A stretch of 64,000 nucleotides of DNA from positions 119,481 to 183,480 of the forward strand of contig JAHZGX010000011.1 in assembly GCA_019420585.1 (NCBI GenBank), given 5' to 3'. This DNA is from Prevotellaceae bacterium (GTDB lineage Bacteria > Bacteroidota > Bacteroidia > Bacteroidales > Bacteroidaceae). The translations under genes and the position numbers were made by a program. Below are positions 42,498 through 53,096 of this stretch, one piece after another. Numbering within the stretch: the first letter of the stretch is position 1; each line of letters begins with the position of its first letter. The notes under the pieces were generated by a model. The model searched no databases and was not told the origin of the DNA. It saw only the letters and a program-made list of their open reading frames with translations.

Positions 42498-43256
42498 ATG
42501 AAGATATTGTATAGAATATATCAGTTGTTCGTGGCGTTTCCTATTTTGCTTATTGCCACAGTGTTGACCTGCGTGTTTACCATCATTGGGTGCACTGTTG
42601 GGCGCGCTTCTGTCTGGAGTTATTGGCCTGCCCATATATGGAGCAGGCTGATGTGCCATGTCATGCTGTTGCCTGTACATGTGGAGCACAGGGGAATGCT
42701 CAGCCCCACGCAGTCCTATGTGTTTGTGGCCAATCACCAAGGACCCTACGACATCTTCCTTGTATATGGATTTTTGGGGCGGCATTTCAAGTGGATGATG
42801 AAGAAGCAACTTCGTAATATACCGCTTGTGGGCAAGGCTTGCGAGAGTGCTGGTCACATCTTTGTGGACAAAAGTGGCCCCAAAAGCATACAGCGCACCT
42901 GTGACAATGCTCGGCGCGTGTTGCGCGATGGAGCCAGTCTGGTGGTGTTTCCCGAAGGAGCCAGGACGTTCACTGGGCACATGGGTATTTTCCGCAGGGG
43001 AGCCTTCCAATTGGCTGATGAACTGCAGTTGCCCGTTGTCCCTGTGACAATCGATGGCACTTTTGACGTGCTTCCACGCCAGAAGGGCTTCAATTTTCTT
43101 ACCTGGCATCCGCTCCGTCTGATTATTCATGAACCTATACAACCGCACGGTCAGGGTTCCAGTGACATAAAGGAAGTCATGAGTAAGAGTTATGATACCA
43201 TTATGAGTGCCCTGCCGGAGGAGTATCAGGGTTATGTGGAAAATAAGGACCAGTGA
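42498..43256 (+). CDS. plsC: 1-acyl-sn-glycerol-3-phosphate acyltransferase
   Basis: Acylates lysophosphatidic acid in phospholipid synthesis at the inner membrane. The 252 residues include N-terminal hydrophobic segments, the catalytic NHQGPYD (HX4D) motif near residue 77, the VFPEGARTF substrate motif near residue 150 and the PVVPVTIDG segment. It overlaps the following gene by four bases (ATGA at 43253). Confidence 0.92.
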   Translation: MKILYRIYQLFVAFPILLIATVLTCVFTIIGCTVGRASVWSYWPAHIWSRLMCHVMLLPVHVEHRGMLSPTQSYVFVANHQGPYDIFLVYGFLGRHFKWMMKKQLRNIPLVGKACESAGHIFVDKSGPKSIQRTCDNARRVLRDGASLVVFPEGARTFTGHMGIFRRGAFQLADELQLPVVPVTIDGTFDVLPRQKGFNFLTWHPLRLIIHEPIQPHGQGSSDIKEVMSKSYDTIMSALPEEYQGYVENKDQ

Positions 43257-44137
43257 CTTACACAGAGCATTACCTTATCCCCCTGGTCGCGCCTTATATC
43301 CAGTGGGGATATTTTTTTCATGCCTGGGGATTCCCATTTCGTTATGCCCAGTTGGCTGGTGTACACGATTGTGTTACCTGCCGCTCTGCCTGGATTGGCT
43401 CTTTGCCTCGGCAGGAACAGGGAAAGGCGCGTGAGGCTGAAAGGCTTCTGCTTGATGCGCGGGCACTCCTTGATGAATGGTGCAGGCAAGGTGCGCACAC
43501 GCATTTCCGTGTGCGTCTGTTTGATGCTTTCGGTGACGGAGATGACATCTACTTGCCTAGCGTGTCACGCTCAATACCTTTTCTGAGGCAGCAGTCCAGC
43601 CTCCCCGGTGAGCCATGCCTTTGTCTGTCCGATTTCGTAAGGCCGCGCAGCCAGGGAATCACCGATACCATAGGTCTTTTCGCATCCACAGTGGATGCTT
43701 CGCTGGAGCACCAATATCCTTCTGATGACTATATGCATCTGTTGGCACAGACCTTGGCCGACAGGCTGGCAGAGGCTACGGCAGAACTGGGGCACATGCA
43801 GACCCGTCGTACTTGGTGGGGATATGTGCCTGATGAGAAATTGACTCTAGATGAGATCTTCGGGGAAAAGTATCAAGGGAAACGACCGGCGGTAGGGTAT
43901 CCATCCTTGCCTGATCAGAGTGTGAACTTCTTGATAGACGAGTTGATTGATATGAAGTCGCTGGGAATTACACTTACCGAGACGGGAGCCATGACGCCTC
44001 ACGCCAGTACCAGTGGACTCATGCTTTCTCATCCTGCCACCTGTCACTTTTCTGTAGGACAAGTGGGCGATGACCAGATTGAGGATTATGCCGTTCGCAG
44101 AGGTGTTTCCGTGGACTGGATTAAACGTTTTCTCTGA
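43253..44137 (+). CDS. stand-alone methionine synthase (MetH) activation domain protein
   Basis: A 294-residue protein whose C-terminal two-thirds matches the B12-dependent methionine synthase reactivation domain: KRPAVGYPSLPDQS (the SAM-binding RPGYP-type motif), LGITLTETGAMTPHASTSGL, and SHPATCHFSVGQVGDDQIEDYAVRRG. In MetH this domain binds S-adenosylmethionine and lets oxidised cobalamin be remethylated. No homocysteine, folate or cobalamin domain is present, so it would act in trans on a partner encoded elsewhere or has a new role. Translationally coupled to plsC. Confidence 0.82.
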   Translation: MTYTEHYLIPLVAPYIQWGYFFHAWGFPFRYAQLAGVHDCVTCRSAWIGSLPRQEQGKAREAERLLLDARALLDEWCRQGAHTHFRVRLFDAFGDGDDIYLPSVSRSIPFLRQQSSLPGEPCLCLSDFVRPRSQGITDTIGLFASTVDASLEHQYPSDDYMHLLAQTLADRLAEATAELGHMQTRRTWWGYVPDEKLTLDEIFGEKYQGKRPAVGYPSLPDQSVNFLIDELIDMKSLGITLTETGAMTPHASTSGLMLSHPATCHFSVGQVGDDQIEDYAVRRGVSVDWIKRFL

Positions 44138-44194
44138 TTTTATAGTATCAGAGTTTCTCTTCCTTTGTAGGGGTACCTATTATTAGGTGTGATT

Positions 44195-44956
44195 TCAGTA
44201 TCGGTGAATGACGCTTCCGCTTGCCTGATGTGTGGCAAGTACAAGCACTTCGGCAATCTGTACATGTTCAGGTGCCTGTGCTGCGTATAGTACCACATCG
44301 GCTATGTCATCTCCCGTAAGAGGTTTAATACCTTGATACACCCCATTGGCACGTGCCACATCACCATGGAAACGCACTTGGGAGAAGTTAGTCTCAACCA
44401 GACCGGGCTTGATGTTGGTCACACGCACCTTGGTGTGTGCCACATCAATGCGCAAACCATCGGAGATGGTCTTGACTGCGCTTTTTGTGGCACAATACAC
44501 ATTGCCTCCGGCATAGGCCGCATCACCTGCCACGGAACCTATATTAATGACGTGTCCACGGTTTCTCTCCACCATACCTGGCACGACAAGGCGCGTCATG
44601 GTGAGCAGTCCACGTATGTTCGTGTCAATCATCTCATCCCAGTCATCGGCGTTGCCCTCGTATTCGGGTTCAAGTCCGCGTGCCAGTCCTGCATTGTTGA
44701 TCAAGACGTCTATCTGTGACCAATCTTCGTTCAAACTTTGTATTGCGTGGCGGCAGGCTTGCTTGTCCCTGACATCAAAGGGGAGTGTGAGTACCTTGAT
44801 ACCCGCATGTTCCAGTTCGGTTTTCACCATGTTCAGTCGTTCAGACCTACGTCCGTTGAGTATCAAATCATACCCTGCCAGAGCAAATTTGCGGGCACAT
44901 GCCTCACCTATGCCGCTTGTGGCACCAGTAATGAGTGCTATGGAATTCTGCTTCAT
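44195..44956 (-). CDS. short-chain dehydrogenase/reductase (YdfG-like)
   Basis: A 253-residue NAD(P)-dependent oxidoreductase. It has the Rossmann motif TGATSGIGEAC, the NNAGLARG motif and the catalytic Ser-Tyr-Lys set (NIGSVAGDAAYAGGNVYCATKSAVK). The sequence after the active site (GLRIDVAHTKVRVTNIKPGLVETNF) is close to the YdfG/3-hydroxy-acid dehydrogenase group, which oxidises serine-like hydroxy acids. It is the last gene of the leftward run from gyrA. Confidence 0.88.
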   Translation of the reverse strand: MKQNSIALITGATSGIGEACARKFALAGYDLILNGRRSERLNMVKTELEHAGIKVLTLPFDVRDKQACRHAIQSLNEDWSQIDVLINNAGLARGLEPEYEGNADDWDEMIDTNIRGLLTMTRLVVPGMVERNRGHVINIGSVAGDAAYAGGNVYCATKSAVKTISDGLRIDVAHTKVRVTNIKPGLVETNFSQVRFHGDVARANGVYQGIKPLTGDDIADVVLYAAQAPEHVQIAEVLVLATHQASGSVIHRY

Positions 44957-45038
44957 TGGAATTTGTTGTTTGTTTGGAATGATGTATGATGGCTATAGGA
45001 CAAAAGTGGTGGGATGCATGCAAACCGCCATGCACATG

Positions 45039-46334
45039 TCATTTCTTTCCCGCTTCTGCGGTTTTCTTCTGCTCTTCTGCAGCCTTCTTTTTCAGAATCT
45101 TGTCTATCTCGTCAAACTCCTTACCCTTATTAAGGAACAGGTAGATGCGGTAAAGTGGTGGTGCCCAGCGGTCAATGTTTTCAGATTGCATCTCACGTAT
45201 CTTCTGCATGCATGGCATAGCGTTGGCATAGAGTTTGCGTATTTCTTGCCTGTCCTGTGCAAAACGTGGATTCTTAATGTCTGTGCAGGCGGACTCTTGC
45301 TTGATGACGGCCATGTTCATGTACGAGATGCCCTTGTTGTAATAAGCATCCGTGAAATTGGGGTCACGGCGCAGTGTGCTGTCGGCAAACTCTATGCATG
45401 CCTCATAGTCGCTATCCAGAAGTTTCATTTTGCTCTTCGTGTACCAATAAATGGGTTTATCGGCTGAAACCACCTTGATAAGCGAGTCTGCCAGGTGGCA
45501 TCCCTCGCCGGTCATGCGGTGAGAGTCATACCAATCCACCAGGTTGACAAAGAAAAAGTCATATTCAGGGTAGAGGTTTACACCTACATGCAGTTCTCTC
45601 ACCCACGCCGAATCGTTCTTGAGCAGTGCATAAGTGCGTACCTTGTATTCCTGGAGTATAGGCTTGTCTCCCCTGGTAGCGGCTTCAATGGCTTTGTCTA
45701 TGTATTTCAGAGTACGTGTAGGGTTGTTGGTCAGGTAGCCACATAGTGCAGCTTGATAAGCCAACTGCGAAAGCAAGGTGTCCCTTCGGTTAGATGAATA
45801 AGTATAGTAATTGTCCATGTATCCATAAGCCGTTGCATAGTCGTTCTTCTTGAGAAAGAATTTCCCACCGTTAAGTATGTTCTTCATGTGCTTCTGACGC
45901 AGTTCGGTGGTCTTCTTGGAATACTTTAGTCGCACTCTTTCTTGGGCGTTCGGAACGGCATCCACACTGTCGCATAGCCGCAGTTGCTCATACATGTTGA
46001 GCAGGGAATTGAAGAACAGTGCTGTGTCGTACTGCTGTTTCAGGTATGCTTTCCTGTTTTCCACACTGTTGACAGACTCATACAACCGGGCAGAGGTGTA
46101 GTATATTTCGGCACGGTCTTTGTCGCTGATGTCTGTGCGGGGCAACGCGTTTATCAGGTTGGTTCTTGCTCCGTCTTGTCCAGAGGCATTCTTGATGGCC
46201 GTGGATGCCGCTTTGTAGAGTGTTGACATCTTTACCGGCTTCTGGGCTTTGTCTTTCTTGCTTGCAGCCCAGCATGGCGCTGCAGAGTAGACTACAATCA
46301 GTAGGGTAATAAATGACTTCTTCATTCCGAGCAT
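45039..46334 (-). CDS. exported TPR-like protein (copy B)
   Basis: A 431-residue protein with a signal peptide (ITLLIVVYSAAPCWA) and helix pairs of tetratricopeptide type; the clearest repeat (FTDAYYNKGISYMNMAVIK) lies near residue 340. A Lys-rich tail (ILKKKAAEEQKKTAEAGKK) ends it. It is a paralogue of the next gene upstream on the minus strand, sharing the layout of signal, TPR array and charged tail. TPR arrays mediate protein contacts; the partner is unknown. Confidence 0.75.
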   Translation of the reverse strand: MLGMKKSFITLLIVVYSAAPCWAASKKDKAQKPVKMSTLYKAASTAIKNASGQDGARTNLINALPRTDISDKDRAEIYYTSARLYESVNSVENRKAYLKQQYDTALFFNSLLNMYEQLRLCDSVDAVPNAQERVRLKYSKKTTELRQKHMKNILNGGKFFLKKNDYATAYGYMDNYYTYSSNRRDTLLSQLAYQAALCGYLTNNPTRTLKYIDKAIEAATRGDKPILQEYKVRTYALLKNDSAWVRELHVGVNLYPEYDFFFVNLVDWYDSHRMTGEGCHLADSLIKVVSADKPIYWYTKSKMKLLDSDYEACIEFADSTLRRDPNFTDAYYNKGISYMNMAVIKQESACTDIKNPRFAQDRQEIRKLYANAMPCMQKIREMQSENIDRWAPPLYRIYLFLNKGKEFDEIDKILKKKAAEEQKKTAEAGKK

Positions 46335-46485
46335 GATTACCTGTTATAAATGTTTCTCCATAAGGCGTGCCCTGAGAGCAACGTCCTTGTTATTTGATAT
46401 CCTGTTTCCTGTTTGTCTTGGCCTTTGGCCATGTGTCCTCTTCCTTGTCCTGTAGACAAAGAGAGGTGCGGTAATGTAATAGGCG

Positions 46486-46523
46486 GGACGGCATTCTCTC
46501 CCACAGAAGGATGAATGCCGTCC
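46486..46523. terminator. perfect hairpin between the two TPR genes
   Basis: GGACGGCATTC (46486-46496) pairs with GAATGCCGTCC (46513-46523). There is no clear T-run on the minus strand, so it may be an RNA-processing or attenuation hairpin rather than a full terminator. Confidence 0.45.
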
Positions 46524-46544
46524 TGCACATATTGGGGCGAATGC

Positions 46545-47864
46545 TTAGAGCAACTTGTCCATCTCGGCAGCCTTGGCGGCCTGACCGGTGGCACTATAGC
46601 ATTGTTTCAGTTCGTAAGCCCACTTCTGGGGAGCATCGGGCGCACACTCACGTGCTTTCTCAAAATAGGGAATAGCCGTGCTAAAGATTTTCTTCACCTC
46701 TTCTAGGGTTTCCTTGGCCTTTGCTTGATTCTTGATGGTACTGACGGTGTTGTTCTTTGCAAGAGCCTGGCGGTACTTGCAAAGACCGGCTTGGAACCAT
46801 GCATCATAGTAATCGGGCTGGAGTTCAGTGCACTTCACATAGCAGGGGAAAGCATCATCATACTTTTCCTGTACGAAATACACATGCCCCTTGGCATAGT
46901 TGGCAATCATCACAGTATTGTCCACGCCCAGTATCTCATCGGCATATGCCATCATCTTGTCCAGTCCTCGCTTCTGATAATAAGCAAGTAGGATCTGGAT
47001 GTTTTCCTTGTTTTCCTGTGGAGCCTTAATGGTGACATCGTGCAGAACCTGTGCCCATGCAGTGGTATCCTTGCGTTCTAGGTAACTAGCCAGTTTAGTC
47101 TGCTTGGTTCCCTCGGCGCCTTCCTTGAACTCCAGTGCCTGATCATAGAACTTGTCCATCACGTCATAAAGTTTGGCATCGTGTGCCATGTGGAAGGCAT
47201 AATAGGCAATTTGGGCGTTTGTGATTCGCAATTCACAGATGTCTGCAATCTCAGGATAGAGTTCTTTATACTTCATTGCACGGTCATATGCCTCCAATGC
47301 CCGATCATAGCGCTGGCATGCGCTTTCAAACTGGGCAGCATAGATATAGTAGTCACCACACTGTGCCAATTGTATCTTCTTGCCTTTCAACTGTGCTTCA
47401 TTGCCGGTCTCTCCCTTGGTTACCTTGGTGTACTTCAACTCGTTGTGCAGGGCATCGGTCAGGTATTTCAAGTTGTCATAGAAGTACAATGTGTCAAAAG
47501 GCTGCTTGCCTGAGGCTGCCTCTAGCATGCTATTCAGTGGATGTAAAGCCAGATTGGCACTCAGTCCATATATCTCACCCAGTTTCTTCTCCTCCAACAT
47601 ACCGCTCTTAATGGCTTTCTGCAGAACTTCCTGCCCTTTCTTGCACTCTGTCATGATTTGTTCAGGAGTAGCCTTCTTTTCCTGGATATTCATGTTGAGG
47701 TCATCCCATACTTTCTGAGCCTCCTTGACTTGGTCTTTGGCTTCCTTTTGGGCCGCCTTCTGTGCAACCGCTTCTGCCTTTGCCTTAGCCTTGTCTTCTG
47801 CGGTCTGTGCCGATACACTGCCAACTGCCAGTGTAAGGATAAGCGTTAACAGTACTTTTTTCAT
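46545..47864 (-). CDS. exported TPR-like protein (copy A)
   Basis: A 439-residue protein with a signal peptide (LILTLAVGSVSAQ), a Lys/Ala-rich helical segment (AEDKAKAKAEAVAQKAAQKEAKDQVKEA is its core) and several TPR-like helix pairs, including KGHVYFVQEKYDDAFPCYVK and DYYDAWFQAGLCKYRQAL. It starts 36 bases after gyrA on the minus strand, so it is probably cotranscribed with gyrA. Function unknown; likely periplasmic. Confidence 0.78.
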   Translation of the reverse strand: MKKVLLTLILTLAVGSVSAQTAEDKAKAKAEAVAQKAAQKEAKDQVKEAQKVWDDLNMNIQEKKATPEQIMTECKKGQEVLQKAIKSGMLEEKKLGEIYGLSANLALHPLNSMLEAASGKQPFDTLYFYDNLKYLTDALHNELKYTKVTKGETGNEAQLKGKKIQLAQCGDYYIYAAQFESACQRYDRALEAYDRAMKYKELYPEIADICELRITNAQIAYYAFHMAHDAKLYDVMDKFYDQALEFKEGAEGTKQTKLASYLERKDTTAWAQVLHDVTIKAPQENKENIQILLAYYQKRGLDKMMAYADEILGVDNTVMIANYAKGHVYFVQEKYDDAFPCYVKCTELQPDYYDAWFQAGLCKYRQALAKNNTVSTIKNQAKAKETLEEVKKIFSTAIPYFEKARECAPDAPQKWAYELKQCYSATGQAAKAAEMDKLL

Positions 47865-47900
47865 AATTGTCAGATTTGTGTTGTTATAGATGAATTGACT

Positions 47901-50417
<2,517 letters not shown>

Positions 50418-50472
50418 TATATATTTATGTCAATCCTTTCGTTTGGGGTCGTGCCAAAGCACTAATCAAGAT

Positions 50473-50481
50473 ACAAAGGTA
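50473..50481 (-). promoter_or_regulatory. -7 promoter box for gyrA
   Basis: TACCTTTGT on the minus strand, about 55 bases upstream of the gyrA ATG. In the 50418-50935 gap I see this box, the CCAACTGG repeats and a rightward -7 box, but no gene. Confidence 0.55.
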
Positions 50482-50751
50482 CTCAATGTTTGCCACACGC
50501 ACAAGTCTTTCCTTATAAATTTCGTACGTGCGGGCATGTGCGCATGTGCGAAACAGACGGCATGATGCCCATTTTTGCCCTTTACGGGCCTCCTGAGCGT
50601 CTTACGTAGTGTGCTCTGATAGAATGTCGGAATTGACACCCCTGCTCTCTACCGGATGAGATGATGGCCTACTGCCGGGCCATGTATGGGGCAATGGCTT
50701 TCCTCTTGCCGCAATCCTGCCCATTTCCCTGTTGTGGTCAGCAGAACTTAT

Positions 50752-50832
50752 GGGAAAATTTCTTTGGGCTGCATCTGGCCAACTGGGAAAAATATTCCCC
50801 CAACTGGGAAAATTATTTTTTCCAACTGGAAA
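50752..50832. repeat. helically phased CCAACTGG direct repeats
   Basis: CCAACTGG followed by A-tracts occurs at 50779, 50800 and 50822 (21 and 22 bases apart). A related GGGAAAA lies at 50752, 33 bases before the GGGAAAA of the first full copy. Spacings are close to two and three helical turns. A -7 box TATATTTGC (50903-50911) follows and serves the glycosidase gene, so these are candidate activator sites or bent DNA. Confidence 0.6.
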
Positions 50833-50935
50833 TTTGAAATCGAGCATTTGGGCGAAAAGCATAAAGCGGAACAAAAAGACCCTTTTCCTGGCATTCTTTT
50901 CATATATTTGCAACGGATAAAGACTACAAAACTAA

Positions 50936-52939
50936 ATGAACGGTAATACAATACAGCAATTCAAGCGAGACAGGAGACCGAAGGGAACGCTTCTGGCATG
51001 CATCACTTCAGCCTTGTTCGTAATCTTGCCGGCGGGTATGCCCGACTGCTACGCATTGCCCTTGCCCCGCCTACAAGCCTCCCATGCTAGGGGAGGGGCG
51101 CCCCTGGACTCTGCAATAAGTCCGCTCTTTCCTTGTTCGCCCCTGGTTGATGACCCTTATGGGGTGTGCACCCATATTACCCGCCCGTGGATGGACTATC
51201 CTATGAGGGACAGGGAACTGGAGGTGAACAGAAGCGTTGGAATCAGTTGGGTGCGCTCTGATTTCGATTTCGCAACCGCTTTTGGCAGCACACGCGACTT
51301 CCATCCCAAAGTGTTTGATGACGTACTTGCCTCATGCCGGGCACACAACCAAGGCTTCCTACCCATTCTGACTTGGATGAAGAAAATGCCTTGGGACGAC
51401 TCACATTACGACATCTACGTGGATTCACTGGCGCAAAGGTACAAGGGAGTAATCACTCATTGGGAGATGATGAATGAGGTAAACCTGATTGGTGAAACAG
51501 ACTCTCTCCCTGTCCGTTATGTGAAGGCGCTACGTGTGGCCAGCGAACGCATCCATCAGGCCGACCCGCAAAACAAAGTGCTGCTGAGCGGACTGGGTGA
51601 GGTGAAGGATGACTTTCTGGAAGATTTATGTCGTATGGGAGCCATGAGGTGGGTGGACATCATGAACTTCCACTCCTATTTCCGTCCAGAGGAACTCTTG
51701 CAATGCTTTGCCAAAATACGCCAACTAATGGCCCGTTATGGCTGGGAGAAACCAGTGTGGTTGACCGAGTGCGGCATGCACACAAGCGCGGAACGGCAGT
51801 CTGCCTCGGGCTTTTATCATGAATTTCTGCCCGCTGCGTTGCGCCGCATAGGCATTGAGGAGGGAAAGGCATGCGTAGGGTATCTGGCCGATAGATGTAC
51901 GGGGTATGTCACCCTCAGTGCGGAACAGGCATCAACCTACCTCACTCCTGTGGCCGATAAAGCCCGTGCAGTGACATTAGACGAACTGCCGGCATTGCCA
52001 GTCAAAAAAGTGCCCGTGCTGGTGGCTGCTACTGATGAGTATTTTCCCAAGCAGTATTTTCCAGCCTTGGTGGACTATGTGAGACGTGGCGGCACCATAG
52101 TGCTAGCCGGTGGTATGCCATTTTATTATGATGCCTGTCTACCTTCCAACACTTGGTTTGACCGGCAGGAAATGGGCACGTCGCTCTATGACCAGTTACA
52201 CATGTCGCCGGTACGAGACTGGAAGGATGCCGCCACGGACGAAGAACTTACCGAAACTCCATCTGTTGTGAAGCGGCAGTACCTGGCCGGCAGCACGTAT
52301 CAGTGGGAAATATCAGAAAAGTCCCCAGCCCGTTACCTCACGGGAGACAACCTGAGACAAGGCGACTCGCTCCTCTCGCTTGTCACTGCCGGTACGGAAC
52401 ACCGCCAGGAAACCGTGGCAGGCATATACCGCTTGAATTCTGACTTGAAAGGCAATATCGTGTTTCAGACGCGCATGTATGCCCATCCGCTGCCAGACAA
52501 GGAGGCCGAGCAGGCCCGAAGGGTGGCTCGGGTGTATCTGCTCGCGCTTGCCCACGGAGTGGAGCGGGTGTTTTGGTACAATCTGCGCTCAAGGGAGACA
52601 GACCCTTATGAACCAGAGGACTGCTTCGGGTTGATACATGCCGATTTCACAGAAAAGCCTTCGCTGCAAGCCTACCGAACCCTTACGCGCATGCTGCCTC
52701 CTGGCAGTACCCGGCCGCAACTGAAGATTGAAGCCAACGTGTTCACGGCCACATGGACACGTCCTGACGGTAGCCATGTGACGGCATTGTGGTCTCCTTA
52801 TGTGCCTGTGCGCTGGAGACAGTTCCAGCATGGCCGGCTGAGTGTGTACAGTCATATGGGGGAAGAATTGCGGTTCACAGGCAAATACATGGAACTGACA
52901 GATGCTGTGAAATATGTGGTGGAACAGGCAGGAAAATGA
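50936..52939 (+). CDS. clan GH-A glycoside hydrolase, exported
   Basis: A 667-residue enzyme with a basic N-terminus and hydrophobic signal (about residues 18-42). The catalytic barrel has VRSDFDFATAF, the acid/base Glu181 in HWEMMNEVNL and the nucleophile Glu278 in PVWLTECGMHT, the Asn-Glu / Glu spacing of clan GH-A families (GH5, GH30, GH39-like). After the barrel comes a domain (about 350-500) with ATDEYFPKQYFPALVDYVRRGG that looks like a class I amidotransferase-like or trimerisation domain. Family and substrate are not settled. Confidence 0.7.
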   Translation: MNGNTIQQFKRDRRPKGTLLACITSALFVILPAGMPDCYALPLPRLQASHARGGAPLDSAISPLFPCSPLVDDPYGVCTHITRPWMDYPMRDRELEVNRSVGISWVRSDFDFATAFGSTRDFHPKVFDDVLASCRAHNQGFLPILTWMKKMPWDDSHYDIYVDSLAQRYKGVITHWEMMNEVNLIGETDSLPVRYVKALRVASERIHQADPQNKVLLSGLGEVKDDFLEDLCRMGAMRWVDIMNFHSYFRPEELLQCFAKIRQLMARYGWEKPVWLTECGMHTSAERQSASGFYHEFLPAALRRIGIEEGKACVGYLADRCTGYVTLSAEQASTYLTPVADKARAVTLDELPALPVKKVPVLVAATDEYFPKQYFPALVDYVRRGGTIVLAGGMPFYYDACLPSNTWFDRQEMGTSLYDQLHMSPVRDWKDAATDEELTETPSVVKRQYLAGSTYQWEISEKSPARYLTGDNLRQGDSLLSLVTAGTEHRQETVAGIYRLNSDLKGNIVFQTRMYAHPLPDKEAEQARRVARVYLLALAHGVERVFWYNLRSRETDPYEPEDCFGLIHADFTEKPSLQAYRTLTRMLPPGSTRPQLKIEANVFTATWTRPDGSHVTALWSPYVPVRWRQFQHGRLSVYSHMGEELRFTGKYMELTDAVKYVVEQAGK

Positions 52940-53013
52940 CCTTGTGATATATATAATCTTCCTGCATAGTGGAATTTATCGGGAAAACGATACGCATGGA
53001 AACAAATTTTTAC

Positions 53014-53022
53014 TACATTTGC
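53014..53022 (+). promoter_or_regulatory. -7 promoter box for the CotH gene
   Basis: TACATTTGC, 74 bases before the chosen ATG of the CotH-family gene. Confidence 0.55.
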
Positions 53023-53096
53023 ACCGCATGAGACTGCGTGTGCAGCCATGCATGACCACTAAAAAATAAGTATCTATAGAGTTGGACTTACTGGAT

